The position numbers and the translations under genes were made by a program. A model generated the notes under the pieces. The model ran no database searches, was not told the origin of the DNA, and was given only the letters and a program-made list of their open reading frames with translations. 16,236 bases of DNA. It comes from Rhodospirillales bacterium. GTDB taxonomy: Bacteria > Pseudomonadota > Alphaproteobacteria > ATCC43930 > CGMCC-115725. Of the stretch, positions 1 to 8,792 are shown in pieces; positions within the stretch are counted from its first letter, which is position 1, and each line of letters starts with the position of its first letter. Location: NCBI GenBank assembly GCA_015654725.1, contig JAATGI010000164.1:1-16236 (forward strand), given 5' to 3'.

Positions 1-117
1 ACGGCCGAACTCTTGTCCAGCCCCGCCATTCAGGACGCCTATCTCGGTGGCCAAGGCGATCGCGCCGCGCTCGAGGAACGCATTCGCGGCAAACGGCGCG
101 CCATCCTCGGCCGGTGA
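1..117 (+). CDS. livF: Partial: C-terminal tail of a LivF-type branched-chain amino acid ABC transporter ATP-binding protein
   Basis: An open frame enters from the left edge and ends at TGA 115-117, giving the last 38 codons of a gene. It contains ELLSSPAIQDAYLGG followed by a charged tail (GDRAALEERIRGKRRAILGR). The pattern 'x-LL-x-x-P-x-(V/I)-x-x-A-Y-L-G-G' near the C-terminus is characteristic of LivF/LivG ATPases of the hydrophobic amino acid uptake (HAAT) family, which energise import of branched-chain amino acids or related substrates at the inner membrane. The Walker A, signature and Walker B motifs would lie to the left and cannot be seen. The next gene starts 13 bases later on the same strand, so the two are probably co-transcribed. 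LivF is favoured over LivG because of the AYLGG ending, but the substrate is unknown. Confidence 0.72.
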   Translation, partial: TAELLSSPAIQDAYLGGQGDRAALEERIRGKRRAILGR

Positions 118-130
118 TTTTGGTCCCGGC

Positions 131-2809
131 ATGAGCGTTCGCAATCTCGACAAGCTTTTTCGGCCGAGTTCGGTGGCGCTGATCGGAGCCACGCCGCGCG
201 CCGGCACGGTCGGCGATTTGATTCTCAAGAATCTGCGGGCGGCGCAATTTCCCGGCCCGTTGTCGCTGGTCAATCCGCTGCATCGGACGATCGACGGCAT
301 GCCGGTCTATCCCGACGTCGCCAGCCTGCCGAGCGTGCCCGATCTCGCCATCATCGCGACGCCGCCCGATACCGTGCCCGGCCTGGTCGCGGCGCTCGGC
401 GCCAAGGGCACGCGCGCGGCGGTCGTCATCACCGCGGGGTTCGGCGAGCTCGGCGCCGCGGGCAAGGCCCTTCAGCGAGAAATTCTCGAGGCCGCGAAGC
501 CGTACCTGCTCCGCCTGGTCGGTCCCAATTGCATCGGCGTCATGGTGCCGGGCGCGCATCTCAATGCGAGCTTCGGCCATCTCGCGCCGAGCGAAGGCGG
601 AGTCGCGTTCGTCAGCCAATCGGGCGCGATCGTCACGGCGCTGCTCGATTGGGCGCAGCCGCGCGGCATCGGCTTTTCCCATGTCGTCTCGTTGGGCGAC
701 ATGGCCGACGTCGATTTCGGCGACATGCTCGATTATCTCGGCGACGATGCCGGCACGCGCGCGATCCTGCTCTATGTCGAGGGCGTGACCGGCGCGCGAA
801 AATTCATGTCGGCGGCGCGGGCGGCGGCGCGACGCAAGCCGGTGCTGGTGGTGAAGGTCGGCCGCTTCGCGCAAAGCCAGCATGCCGCCGCCTCGCACAC
901 CGGGGCGCTGGCGGGATCGGACAAGGTCTATGACGCCGCCTTCCGGCGCGCGGGCATGCTGCGCGTGCGGGACATGGCCGAGCTGTTCGACGCGGTCGAG
1001 ACCCTGGCGACGACGCAAGCGCAGTATGGCGACCGGCTCGCGATCCTGACCAATGGCGGCGGCCCGGCGGTGCTGGCGACCGATGCGCTGATCGAGCAGG
1101 GCGGCGTGTTGGCGACGCTGTCGCCCGCGACCCTCGCCAGGCTCGACGCCAAGCTGCCGCGCACCTGGAGCCACGGCAATCCCGTCGATATGGTGGGCGA
1201 TGCCGACGGCGCGCGCTATCGCGCCGCTTTGGAGATTCTGCTCGACGACCAAGAGATCGACGCGGTGCTCGTCATCAATTGCCCGACCGCGATGCAGCCG
1301 CCGGTCGATTCCGCGCGCGCGGTGATCGAGGCGGTTGCGGCGCGGGGCTCGCATTTCACCGGCCGCAACCTGTTCGCCAATTGGATCGGCGACTACGCCG
1401 CGACGCCCGCGCGCAAGCTTTTGGCCGCGGCGCGGATCGCCAGCTACGATACGCCCCACAGCGCCATTCGCGGCTTCATGAACCGGGTCGACTATCGTCG
1501 CAACCGGGACCTGCTGCTCGAAACCGTTCCGACTCACGCCGAGGGGTTGGCGATCGACACCGAGGCGGCGCGCTCGATCCTGGCCGCCGCGCTCGCCGCC
1601 GGACGGGAGTGGCTGGAGCCACAGGAAATTTCCGCGTTGTTCGCCGCGTACGGCATCCCGTTCGTCGCCACGCGCGTCGCGCGGGACGGCGACGAGGCCG
1701 CCGAGATCGCGCGGGCGATCGCGGCGCCGGTCGCGCTCAAAATCCGCTCGCCCGACATCAGCCATAAGAGCGATGTCGGCGGCGTCAGCCTCAATCTACA
1801 CACGCCCGAAGAAGTGCGCGCCGCGGCCGCGGCCATGATCGCGCATATCCGCGACGTTCTGCCCAAGGCGCGTCTCGACGGCTTCATCGTCCAGCAGATG
1901 ATCGACCGCCCCGGCGCCTTGGAACTGCTCGCCGGCGTCACCGACGATATTTTGTTCGGCCCGGTGATTCTGTTCGGGCAAGGCGGCATCGCGGTCGAAA
2001 TCATCGACGACACCACAATCGAGTTTCCGCCGCTCAATCTCAATCTGGCGCGGGCGCAGATCGCGCGCACGCGCGTCTCGCGCCTGATGAAGGGCTATCG
2101 CAACCAACCCCCGGTCGATGGTGACGCCGTCGCCGATGTCCTGATCCGCCTGTCGCAGCTGGTGGCCGACCAGTCCGCGATCGGCGAGCTCGATATCAAC
2201 CCCTTGCTGGCCGATGCCAAAGGCGTCATCGCGCTCGACGGTCGCGTGCGCGTCAGGCGCGCGCCGGACGGCGTCTCGCGGCTCGCCATCCGGCCCTATC
2301 CCGCCGAACTCATCAGCGAGGAAACCCTGGCCGACGGCACCAAGATTCGGCTGCGCCCGATCCGGCCCGAGGACGAGCCCGCGATCGTCGCCTTGGCCGA
2401 GCGCATGACGCAGCATGACTTGCGCATGCGGTTCTTCGTGCCAATGAAGCAGCTCACCCATGAATTCGCGGCCAAGCTCACCCAGATCGATTACGACCGC
2501 GAGTTGGCGCTGGTGGCGGAACCGCCAAGCCAAGGCGAGATTTGGGGCGTGGCGCGCTTTTTCGCCGATCCCGACAATATCCGCGCCGAATACGCGATCG
2601 TCGTGCGCAGCGATCTGCAAGGCCACGGCCTCGGTTTTCGCCTGTTGACGCGGCTCGTGGAGCTGGCGCGGACACGCGGCTTGAAGGAAATCATCGGCGA
2701 TGTCCTGAGCGAGAATGACGCGATGCTGCAAATGTGCCGGGAATTCGGCTTCAGCCTCGCCGCGCATCCAAAGGAACCCGGCGTTATTCGCGCGAGCAAG
2801 CCGCTTTAA
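131..2809 (+). CDS. Bifunctional acyl-CoA synthetase-like (NDP-forming) / GNAT acetyltransferase, Pat-like protein
   Basis: This 892-residue protein has the architecture of Salmonella Pat / E. coli PatZ: an NDP-forming acyl-CoA synthetase part followed by a GNAT acetyltransferase. The CoA-binding Rossmann domain covers about residues 6-100 (LFRPSSVALIGATPRAG). Succinyl-CoA-ligase-like flavodoxin domains follow (GVAFVSQSGA near residue 160) and contain SHTGALAG with His256, the position of the phosphorylated histidine in active synthetases. An ATP-grasp domain spans about 495-715 (ALKIRSPDISHKSDVGGV). The GNAT domain covers about 736-885 and carries the acetyl-CoA pyrophosphate loop Q830-G-H-G-L-G835. 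Pat proteins acetylate lysines, notably on acetyl-CoA synthetase, to control carbon flow. The start is ATG 131 because an upstream in-frame GTG at 47 would overlap the transporter tail by 71 bases and add a low-complexity stretch with no resemblance to the family. The 13-base gap suggests co-transcription with the transporter. Whether it acts as a protein acetyltransferase, an acyl-CoA synthetase or both cannot be decided here. Confidence 0.9.
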   Translation: MSVRNLDKLFRPSSVALIGATPRAGTVGDLILKNLRAAQFPGPLSLVNPLHRTIDGMPVYPDVASLPSVPDLAIIATPPDTVPGLVAALGAKGTRAAVVITAGFGELGAAGKALQREILEAAKPYLLRLVGPNCIGVMVPGAHLNASFGHLAPSEGGVAFVSQSGAIVTALLDWAQPRGIGFSHVVSLGDMADVDFGDMLDYLGDDAGTRAILLYVEGVTGARKFMSAARAAARRKPVLVVKVGRFAQSQHAAASHTGALAGSDKVYDAAFRRAGMLRVRDMAELFDAVETLATTQAQYGDRLAILTNGGGPAVLATDALIEQGGVLATLSPATLARLDAKLPRTWSHGNPVDMVGDADGARYRAALEILLDDQEIDAVLVINCPTAMQPPVDSARAVIEAVAARGSHFTGRNLFANWIGDYAATPARKLLAAARIASYDTPHSAIRGFMNRVDYRRNRDLLLETVPTHAEGLAIDTEAARSILAAALAAGREWLEPQEISALFAAYGIPFVATRVARDGDEAAEIARAIAAPVALKIRSPDISHKSDVGGVSLNLHTPEEVRAAAAAMIAHIRDVLPKARLDGFIVQQMIDRPGALELLAGVTDDILFGPVILFGQGGIAVEIIDDTTIEFPPLNLNLARAQIARTRVSRLMKGYRNQPPVDGDAVADVLIRLSQLVADQSAIGELDINPLLADAKGVIALDGRVRVRRAPDGVSRLAIRPYPAELISEETLADGTKIRLRPIRPEDEPAIVALAERMTQHDLRMRFFVPMKQLTHEFAAKLTQIDYDRELALVAEPPSQGEIWGVARFFADPDNIRAEYAIVVRSDLQGHGLGFRLLTRLVELARTRGLKEIIGDVLSENDAMLQMCREFGFSLAAHPKEPGVIRASKPL

Positions 2810-2912
2810 GCGTAAAATACGCCGTCGCCGCGGCGCTGGCACGCCTCTTGCTCGCCTGTTTCCCCCGGAGCCGGGCCGATCCCGATCATCGCGGAACCCC
2901 GGCTTACCCCAT

Positions 2913-2916
2913 GGAG
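2913..2916 (+). promoter_or_regulatory. Shine-Dalgarno site fixing the GTG start at 2922
   Basis: GGAG lies 5 bases before GTG 2922. The reading frame is open back to 2715, so this site decides the start. The 69 upstream codons overlap the end of the previous gene and encode an Arg/Pro-rich stretch typical of out-of-frame high-GC sequence. The transglutaminase N-terminal domain begins directly after the GTG (TIQVALHHRTEYRY). Confidence 0.6.
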
Positions 2917-2921
2917 TCGCC

Positions 2922-5900
2922 GTGACCATTCAAGTGGCACTTCACCATCGCACCGAATATCGCTATGCCCGCCGCATCGCCGTGGGTCCGCAGGTGGTGC
3001 GCTTGCGCCCGGCGCCGCATGCGCGCACGCCGATTCCGGCCTATTCCCTTACGGTCGAGCCGGCCCAGCATTTCATCAATTGGCAACAGGACCCGCAGGG
3101 CAATTACCTGGCACGTTTGGTAATCCCGGAAAAGACCGACCGCTTCGTCGTCACGGTCGATCTCACCGCGGATATGACCGTCGTCAATCCATTCGATTTC
3201 TTCCTGGAACCGTCCGCCGAAAAGGTGCCGTTCGACTACGATCCGGCGCTGGAACAGGAATTGGCGCCATTCCGGTTTCTGGCGCCGGCCAAGCCGTTGC
3301 TTCGGCGTTATCTGGACCCGATTCGCCAGGAATTGGCGGAGGGGCCGAAGCCGACGATGGATTTCCTGGTGGCGCTCAATCAGCGGCTGCAACGCGACAT
3401 CCGTTATATCGTGCGCCTTGAGCCGGGGGTGCAGACCCCGGAAGAGACGCTGGCGCGCGGCGAAGGCTCGTGCCGCGATTCCGGCTGGCTCCTGGTGCAG
3501 ATCGCGCGGCATCTGGGATTGGCCGCGCGGTTCGTCTCCGGCTATCTCATTCAGCTCGTCGCCGACCAGAAGCCGCTCGAAGGTCCGGCCGGACCGACCG
3601 CGGATTTCACCGATCTTCATGCCTGGTGCGAAATCTATCTGCCGGGCGCGGGCTGGATCGGCCTCGATCCGACCTCCGGATTGCTGGCGGGCGAAGGCCA
3701 CATTCCGCTTGCTTGCTCGCCCGAGCCGCAAAGCGCCGCGCCGATCTCGGGCACGACCGAGCCGTGCGAAAGCGTGTTGCGCCACGAAATGAGCGTGCGC
3801 CGCATTGCCGAGACGCCGCGCGTCACCAAACCCTATGGCGATGCCGAATGGAATCGGCTCATGGCGTTCGGGGCGCGGGTCGATCGCGAGCTCGAAGACC
3901 AGGACGTGCGTCTCACCATGGGCGGCGAGCCGACCTTCGTCGCGGCATCCGATCCCGACGGCGCGGAATGGAACACGGAGGCGCTCGGGCCCACCAAGCG
4001 CCACTATGCCGGCAAGCTGCTGCGCCGGCTCGCCGATCGTTTCGCCAAGGGCTATTTGCTGCATTACGGTCAAAGCAAATGGTATCCCGGCGAGCAACTG
4101 CCGCGCTGGGCGCTCGGCTGTCATTGGCGCAAGGACGGCGATCCGATCTGGCAGAACAAGGAACTGTTCGCGGCCGATGGCGGCGCGGATTTTCGCCTCG
4201 GCCCGGAGAATTCGCGGAACTTCATCGTCAGGCTCGCCGAACGGCTGCAGCTCGATCCGGCCCATTGCCTCCCGGGCTATGAGGACGCCTGGTACTATCT
4301 CTGGAAGGAGCGCCGGCTTCCGGCCAATGTCGATCCGCTCAAAAGCGAGTTGGCCGATCCGTTGGAGCGCGCGCGGCTCGCGCGCATTTTCGAGCAGGGG
4401 CTGAACAAAACCGTCGGTTATGCGCTGCCGCTGCGGCGCGACGGCGAAGGCGCGACGCGTCACTGGCACAGCGGCGCCTGGTTCCTGCGCCCCGAGACCA
4501 TGTTCCTGATTCCCGGCGATTCGCCGATGGGCTATCGCCTGCCGCTCGGCTCGTTACCCTGGGTGACCGAGAGCGATTACCCCTACGTCTATCCGCAGGA
4601 TCCGACCGAGACCCGCCCGGCCCTGCCGCGCCATCGGGCGTTTCACGTTCAGTCCCGAGCGCCGCTTCGGCGCGATACGGATTCGGCGCCGCGCGAACAA
4701 CGGCCGCCATCGCCCGGCCAATCGGATTCGAGCGTGGCTCGTACCGCGCTCTGCGTCGAGGCGCGCGACGGTCTCCTCCACATCTTCATGCCGCCGGTGG
4801 AGACCGCCGAGGATTATCTCGACCTCGCGGCGGCGGTGGAACATGTCGCCGAGGCGTCGGCGCAGCCGGTGGTGATCGAAGGCTACCCGCCGCCTCACGA
4901 TCCGCGCCTCCTGCAATTCTCGATCACCCCCGATCCCGGCGTGGTCGAGGTCAATATTCATCCCGCCGAGTCGTGGGGAAAACTGGTCGAGAACGTCACC
5001 ACGGTCTATGACGAAGCGCGCGAATGCGGCCTGGTCACCGAGAAATTCATGGTCGATGGCCGCCATGTCGGTACCGGCGGCGGCAATCACATGGTCCTGG
5101 GCGGCGAAACGCCGAGCGATTCGCCGATGCTGCGCCGGCCCGATTTGCTCAAGAGCCTCTTGAGCTACTGGCACAATCACCCCTCGCTGTCCTATCTCTT
5201 TTCCGGCCTGTTCATCGGCCCGACCAGCCAGCATCCTCGGGTCGACGAGGCGCGCGACGACGCGACCTATGAGTTGGAAATCGCCTTCAAGGCGCTGGCG
5301 GCGACGGCCGCGAACGGAGCGCCCGCGCCGCCCTGGCTGGTCGACCGCATCTTCCGCGACGTGCTGGTCGATGTCACCGGCAACACGCACCGCACGGAAT
5401 TTTGCATCGACAAGCTCTACACACCGGACAGTGCCGCGGGACGGCGCGGCCTGTTGGAGTTGCGCGCCTTTGAAATGCCGCCGCATGCGCGCATGAGCTT
5501 GGCGCAGCAGGCGCTGCTGCGCGCGCCCGTGGCCTGGTTCTGGCGCCAGCCTTACGACAAGCCGCTCGCGCGTTACGGCACCCCGCTTCCCGACGAATTC
5601 ATGCCGCCCTATTTCGTCGGCAACGATTTCGACGACGTGCTGGGGGATTTGAAACGCGCCGGCTACGCGGTCGAGCCGGGTTGGTTCGCCGCGCATCGCG
5701 AGTTTCGCTTCCCGTTCGTCGGCGATGTGACCTATCGCGGCATGAATTTGGAGCTGAGGACCGCGCTGGAGCCTTGGCACGTGATGGGCGAAGACGCCGC
5801 GGCGGGCGGTGTCGCGCGCTTCGTCGATTCCTCGGTCGAGCGGATGCAGGTCAAGCTCGACGGCGCGACCGGCGAGCGCCACCGCCTTTTATGCAATGGC

Positions 5901-6251
5901 CGCGCCGTGCCGCTGCGCGCGACCGGCCGCAAGGGCGAGTATGTCGCCGGCGTCCGTTTCCGCGCCTGGCAGGCGCCGCGCGCGATGCATCCCACCATTC
6001 CGGCGCAGGTGCCGCTGGTGTTCGACCTTTATGACGATTGGAGCGAGCGGTCGATCGGCGGTTGCAGCTATCACGTGGCGCATCCGGGCGGCCGGAATTT
6101 CGAGCGCTTTCCGATCAATGCCAATGAGGCCGAGACGCGGCGGCGGGCGCGCTTTTTCGCGTTCGGCCACACGCCCGGCGGCTTTGTTCCGGGCGAGGCC
6201 GCGACCGGCGCCGATCATCCGGTCACGATGGATTTGCGTGACCTGATCTGA
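2922..6251 (+). CDS. Transglutaminase / DUF2126 fusion (predicted circularly permuted glutamine-synthetase-like amidoligase)
   Basis: This 1109-residue protein has the usual length for the family. Residues 1-90 form the bacterial transglutaminase N-terminal beta domain (HHRTEYRYARRIAVGPQ). Residues about 150-260 form a transglutaminase core with the papain-like triad Cys184 (GEGSCRDSGW), His233 (DLHAWCE) and Asp249 (GLDPTSG). From about residue 310 to the end is DUF2126, which begins near LTMGGEPTF (Glu336) and includes WYPGEQLPRWA and H715-V-G-T-G-G-G-N-H723. That last motif resembles the metal/nucleotide-site Gly-rich HxH-type loop of glutamine-synthetase-fold ligases. A Pro/Arg/Ser-rich linker at about 562-606 splits DUF2126. 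The family has been predicted to be a circularly permuted COOH-NH2 ligase, so this enzyme may join an amine to a carboxylate with ATP while the transglutaminase domain cleaves or transfers an amide. No signal peptide is seen, so it is probably cytoplasmic. It is the first gene of the operon with 6276 and 8789. Family assignment is firm, but the reaction is a prediction. Confidence 0.9.
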   Translation: MTIQVALHHRTEYRYARRIAVGPQVVRLRPAPHARTPIPAYSLTVEPAQHFINWQQDPQGNYLARLVIPEKTDRFVVTVDLTADMTVVNPFDFFLEPSAEKVPFDYDPALEQELAPFRFLAPAKPLLRRYLDPIRQELAEGPKPTMDFLVALNQRLQRDIRYIVRLEPGVQTPEETLARGEGSCRDSGWLLVQIARHLGLAARFVSGYLIQLVADQKPLEGPAGPTADFTDLHAWCEIYLPGAGWIGLDPTSGLLAGEGHIPLACSPEPQSAAPISGTTEPCESVLRHEMSVRRIAETPRVTKPYGDAEWNRLMAFGARVDRELEDQDVRLTMGGEPTFVAASDPDGAEWNTEALGPTKRHYAGKLLRRLADRFAKGYLLHYGQSKWYPGEQLPRWALGCHWRKDGDPIWQNKELFAADGGADFRLGPENSRNFIVRLAERLQLDPAHCLPGYEDAWYYLWKERRLPANVDPLKSELADPLERARLARIFEQGLNKTVGYALPLRRDGEGATRHWHSGAWFLRPETMFLIPGDSPMGYRLPLGSLPWVTESDYPYVYPQDPTETRPALPRHRAFHVQSRAPLRRDTDSAPREQRPPSPGQSDSSVARTALCVEARDGLLHIFMPPVETAEDYLDLAAAVEHVAEASAQPVVIEGYPPPHDPRLLQFSITPDPGVVEVNIHPAESWGKLVENVTTVYDEARECGLVTEKFMVDGRHVGTGGGNHMVLGGETPSDSPMLRRPDLLKSLLSYWHNHPSLSYLFSGLFIGPTSQHPRVDEARDDATYELEIAFKALAATAANGAPAPPWLVDRIFRDVLVDVTGNTHRTEFCIDKLYTPDSAAGRRGLLELRAFEMPPHARMSLAQQALLRAPVAWFWRQPYDKPLARYGTPLPDEFMPPYFVGNDFDDVLGDLKRAGYAVEPGWFAAHREFRFPFVGDVTYRGMNLELRTALEPWHVMGEDAAAGGVARFVDSSVERMQVKLDGATGERHRLLCNGRAVPLRATGRKGEYVAGVRFRAWQAPRAMHPTIPAQVPLVFDLYDDWSERSIGGCSYHVAHPGGRNFERFPINANEAETRRRARFFAFGHTPGGFVPGEAATGADHPVTMDLRDLI

Positions 6252-6275
6252 TTCGCCACACTGTCTGCCGGGGCG

Positions 6276-8792
6276 ATGGAGGATTTGATTTCATCCTACG
6301 ACGAGATGGTGACCGGAGAGGGGTCGTTCCGGCCGCATTGGCGCGCCTTGATGCACACGCTGCGCGGGCTGTCGCCGCAGCAGCTCGCCGAGAAACAGGC
6401 GCGCGCCGCGCTGCAGATCGCCGACGCCGACGCCTTCATCGCCCGGACCATACCGCCTTCCGGATCGCCGGGCGGGCGCATGCTCGATCTGCTGCCGCTT
6501 GTCCTGCCGGGTGACGAATGGCGCGCGATCGAGGCCGGCCTGGTGCAACGCGCCCGGCTCCTGAACGCGATTTTGACCGATCTTTATGGCGCGCAGCGGC
6601 TCGTTGCCGAGCGCCGAATTCCGCCCGGCCTGGTCTTCGCCAGCCCCGCCTTCCTGCGCCCCTTGCGCGGCGTCGCACCGGTCGCGCAGGCGCCGCACCT
6701 CTACTTCTACGCCGCCGATCTGATCCGGCTGCCGAGCGGCGAATGGCGGGTCTTCTCGGACCGCAGCCAGGCGCCCGGCGGGGTCGGCTATGCGCTGCAT
6801 CATCGCGACATGTTGGCGCGCGTCTTGCCGGAAGCGTTTCGCGCGGTCGCGGTGCGGCCGCTACGGCCCTTCATCGAGTCGTGGCGGCAGAGCCTTTATG
6901 CCGTCGGCAGCGCGGTCGCGCCGGACGGGCCGCGGGTCGCGTTATTGACGCCCGGTCCCTACAACGACGCCTATTTCGAGCATGTGCTGCTGGCGCGCGA
7001 GCTCGGTATCAGCCTGGCCCAGAGCGCCAACCTGACCGTCCGCGGCGATTTTGTCTATCTCAAGACGCTGCAAGGCCTGTCGCGCGTCGATGCGATCTAC
7101 CGCCGAGTCGACGGGGATTACTCCGATTCGCTCGAACTGCGCGAGGATTCGGAACTCGGCGTCGCGGGGCTGATCGAGGTCGTACGCAAAGGCCATGTCG
7201 CCGTTCTCAACATGCCCGGCGCCGCGCTGGTCGAAACCCCCGCGTTGACCGCGTTCCTGCCGGAGCTGTCGCGTCATCTGCTGGGCGAGGAATTGCGGCT
7301 CCACGCGGTCACGACCTGGTGGTGCGGGCAACAGCGCGCGCTCGCCGAGGTCACGGCGGCGTTCGACCGCTTCGCGCTGCAGCCGGTCTTCGAGCCCGAC
7401 CCCGAGCTGATCGAACCCGCCACGCTCTCGCCCGAGGCGCGCGCTCGATTCGAAGCGACGCTGGCGGCGCGGCCGGAAGGCTTCGTCGCGCGCGAGAAAA
7501 TGGCGCCGAGCATCACGCCCAGCCTGGCTTCGGATCAGCTGCAACAAGGCAAGATGGGGCTGGCCGCGACGCCGGTGGTGCTGCGCGTCGCCTGTGTGTG
7601 GCATGGCGGGGAGTGGCACGCGCTTCCCGGCGGCGTGGCTCGGGTCGTGAGCGATCACTCGATTTACCGCAACGCGTTGCGTCCCGGCGGCGTCACCAAG
7701 GATGTCTGGGTCCTGGCCGATGACGATCGGCGCGAACGGATCCCCGTGTCGGCCACGGCCGCGACCGCGCGCCACACCGGCGAGGACACGGTCTTGCGCA
7801 GCCGGACCGCCGACGATCTTTATTGGCTCGGCCGCTATGTCGAACGGCTCGAGTCGGGAACCCGCCTGTTCCTGGCCGCGTTCCGCCGCCTTGCCGCGGG
7901 CGGAATCGGCGCTCGCGCCGGCGCCGAGCTGGCCCGGCTTGCGGAAGCGCTGAAGCGCACCGGCTGGATCGATTCGGCGCTTGCCGCGACGCCGGTGGAC
8001 AGCGCGATGTTTCTCGACGCCATGACCGGCGCGGCCGCGTCGGGCACCATGCTGCGCGCCACTATCGATTCGATCATGCGCCTCACCATGGCGACGCGCG
8101 ATCAGCTCTCGCCCGAAATGTGGCAGACCCAGCATCGTCTCGCCGCCCACGCCATCGCCCATTTCAACGGCGACGGACGCGAGGTCGATGCCTTGATCGA
8201 ATCCCTGGAGCGAACCATCGCGACCATCGCCGCCGTCACCGGATTGGCGGCCGAGAACATGGTGCGCGGGCCGGGTTGGCGCTTTCTCGATCTCGGCCGG
8301 CGGATCGAGCGCGGCATCGACGACGCGCGCGCGACCGTCGGGGTCATGAGCGGCCCGGTCGCGCAATACGAGGCCGGCCTTCGCCTCGCGCTGGAATTGT
8401 GCGATGTCACCAGCGGCTTGTTGCGCTCTCCCTTCGAGCTCGATCTCGGCCGCTCGCTGCATTTTGTGCTCGCCGCCAGCGGCAATCCGCGCTCGCTCCT
8501 CTATCAGCTCGACCGCATTTCCCGCCATCTCGCGGCGCTCGAACAAATGAGCGGTGCCAGCGTGGCGCCCGTGCCGATTCCGGCGCTGACCAAGCTAATC
8601 GCCAGTTTTCCCGACGATTTGCCCGATCCCGACCGCGCCGACGCGGTCATCGCCGCCCTGTTCGAGCGATTGAATCGGACGGTGGCCGATCTTGCCGCGC
8701 TCTCCGACGGCATCACCCGCAGCTTCTTCAGCCAGGTCGCGGCTCCGCATCGCACCGGCATTTCCGCCGGCCCGTTCGAGCGCGCGCGATGA
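6276..8792 (+). CDS. Circularly permuted type-2 ATP-grasp ligase fused to alpha-E domain (DUF404/DUF407 + DUF403)
   Basis: This 838-residue protein joins two modules that are often separate genes. Residues 1-490 are the circularly permuted ATP-grasp domain. Family-typical signatures are YDEMVTGEGSFRPHW at the start, DRSQAPGGVGYAL (162-174), LTPGPYNDAYFEHVLLARE (224-242), YRRVDGDYSDSLELR (275-289), LLGEELRLHAVTTWWCG (335-351) and LPGGVARV (450-457). Residues about 505-825 are the all-helical alpha-E domain, beginning LRSRTADDLYWLGRYVER and containing R664-G-P-G-W-R-F-L-D672. The ATP-grasp module is predicted to ligate an amino acid or peptide through an acyl phosphate. Alpha-E is found almost only beside such ligases and has no established activity. 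The start ATG 6276 lies 24 bases after the previous stop and fits the family N-terminus, although its ribosome-binding site is weak (GGGG), which suggests translational coupling. It ends in a 4-base overlap with the next gene. No signal peptide is visible. Confidence 0.9.
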   Translation: MEDLISSYDEMVTGEGSFRPHWRALMHTLRGLSPQQLAEKQARAALQIADADAFIARTIPPSGSPGGRMLDLLPLVLPGDEWRAIEAGLVQRARLLNAILTDLYGAQRLVAERRIPPGLVFASPAFLRPLRGVAPVAQAPHLYFYAADLIRLPSGEWRVFSDRSQAPGGVGYALHHRDMLARVLPEAFRAVAVRPLRPFIESWRQSLYAVGSAVAPDGPRVALLTPGPYNDAYFEHVLLARELGISLAQSANLTVRGDFVYLKTLQGLSRVDAIYRRVDGDYSDSLELREDSELGVAGLIEVVRKGHVAVLNMPGAALVETPALTAFLPELSRHLLGEELRLHAVTTWWCGQQRALAEVTAAFDRFALQPVFEPDPELIEPATLSPEARARFEATLAARPEGFVAREKMAPSITPSLASDQLQQGKMGLAATPVVLRVACVWHGGEWHALPGGVARVVSDHSIYRNALRPGGVTKDVWVLADDDRRERIPVSATAATARHTGEDTVLRSRTADDLYWLGRYVERLESGTRLFLAAFRRLAAGGIGARAGAELARLAEALKRTGWIDSALAATPVDSAMFLDAMTGAAASGTMLRATIDSIMRLTMATRDQLSPEMWQTQHRLAAHAIAHFNGDGREVDALIESLERTIATIAAVTGLAAENMVRGPGWRFLDLGRRIERGIDDARATVGVMSGPVAQYEAGLRLALELCDVTSGLLRSPFELDLGRSLHFVLAASGNPRSLLYQLDRISRHLAALEQMSGASVAPVPIPALTKLIASFPDDLPDPDRADAVIAALFERLNRTVADLAALSDGITRSFFSQVAAPHRTGISAGPFERAR

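Noticed and set aside
47..130. Upstream extension of the Pat-like gene to GTG 47
   Set aside because: It would overlap the LivF-type tail (stop at 117). It adds residues unlike the family, and ATG 131 is followed at once by the conserved CoA-binding domain.
2810..2822. GCGTA-AAA-TACGC hairpin right after the Pat-like stop codon
   Set aside because: The 5-base stem is too short and there is no T run. It could be a weak pause site but does not support a terminator call.
2715..2921. 69-codon upstream extension of the transglutaminase/DUF2126 frame
   Set aside because: It overlaps the end of the preceding gene and has an Arg/Pro-rich composition typical of out-of-frame high-GC sequence. GTG 2922 has a GGAG site and starts the known domain.
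2904..4469. 521-codon minus-strand open frame opposite the transglutaminase/DUF2126 gene
   Set aside because: High-GC genes commonly leave long antisense frames open. This one has no recognisable domain and mirrors a well-supported gene. The same applies to the minus-strand frames at 1796-2929, 4554-5882 and 6942-8546.
7823..8788. Long upstream extension of the stand-alone transglutaminase frame
   Set aside because: It is read out of frame through the well-conserved alpha-E domain and is Arg/His-rich without recognisable structure.
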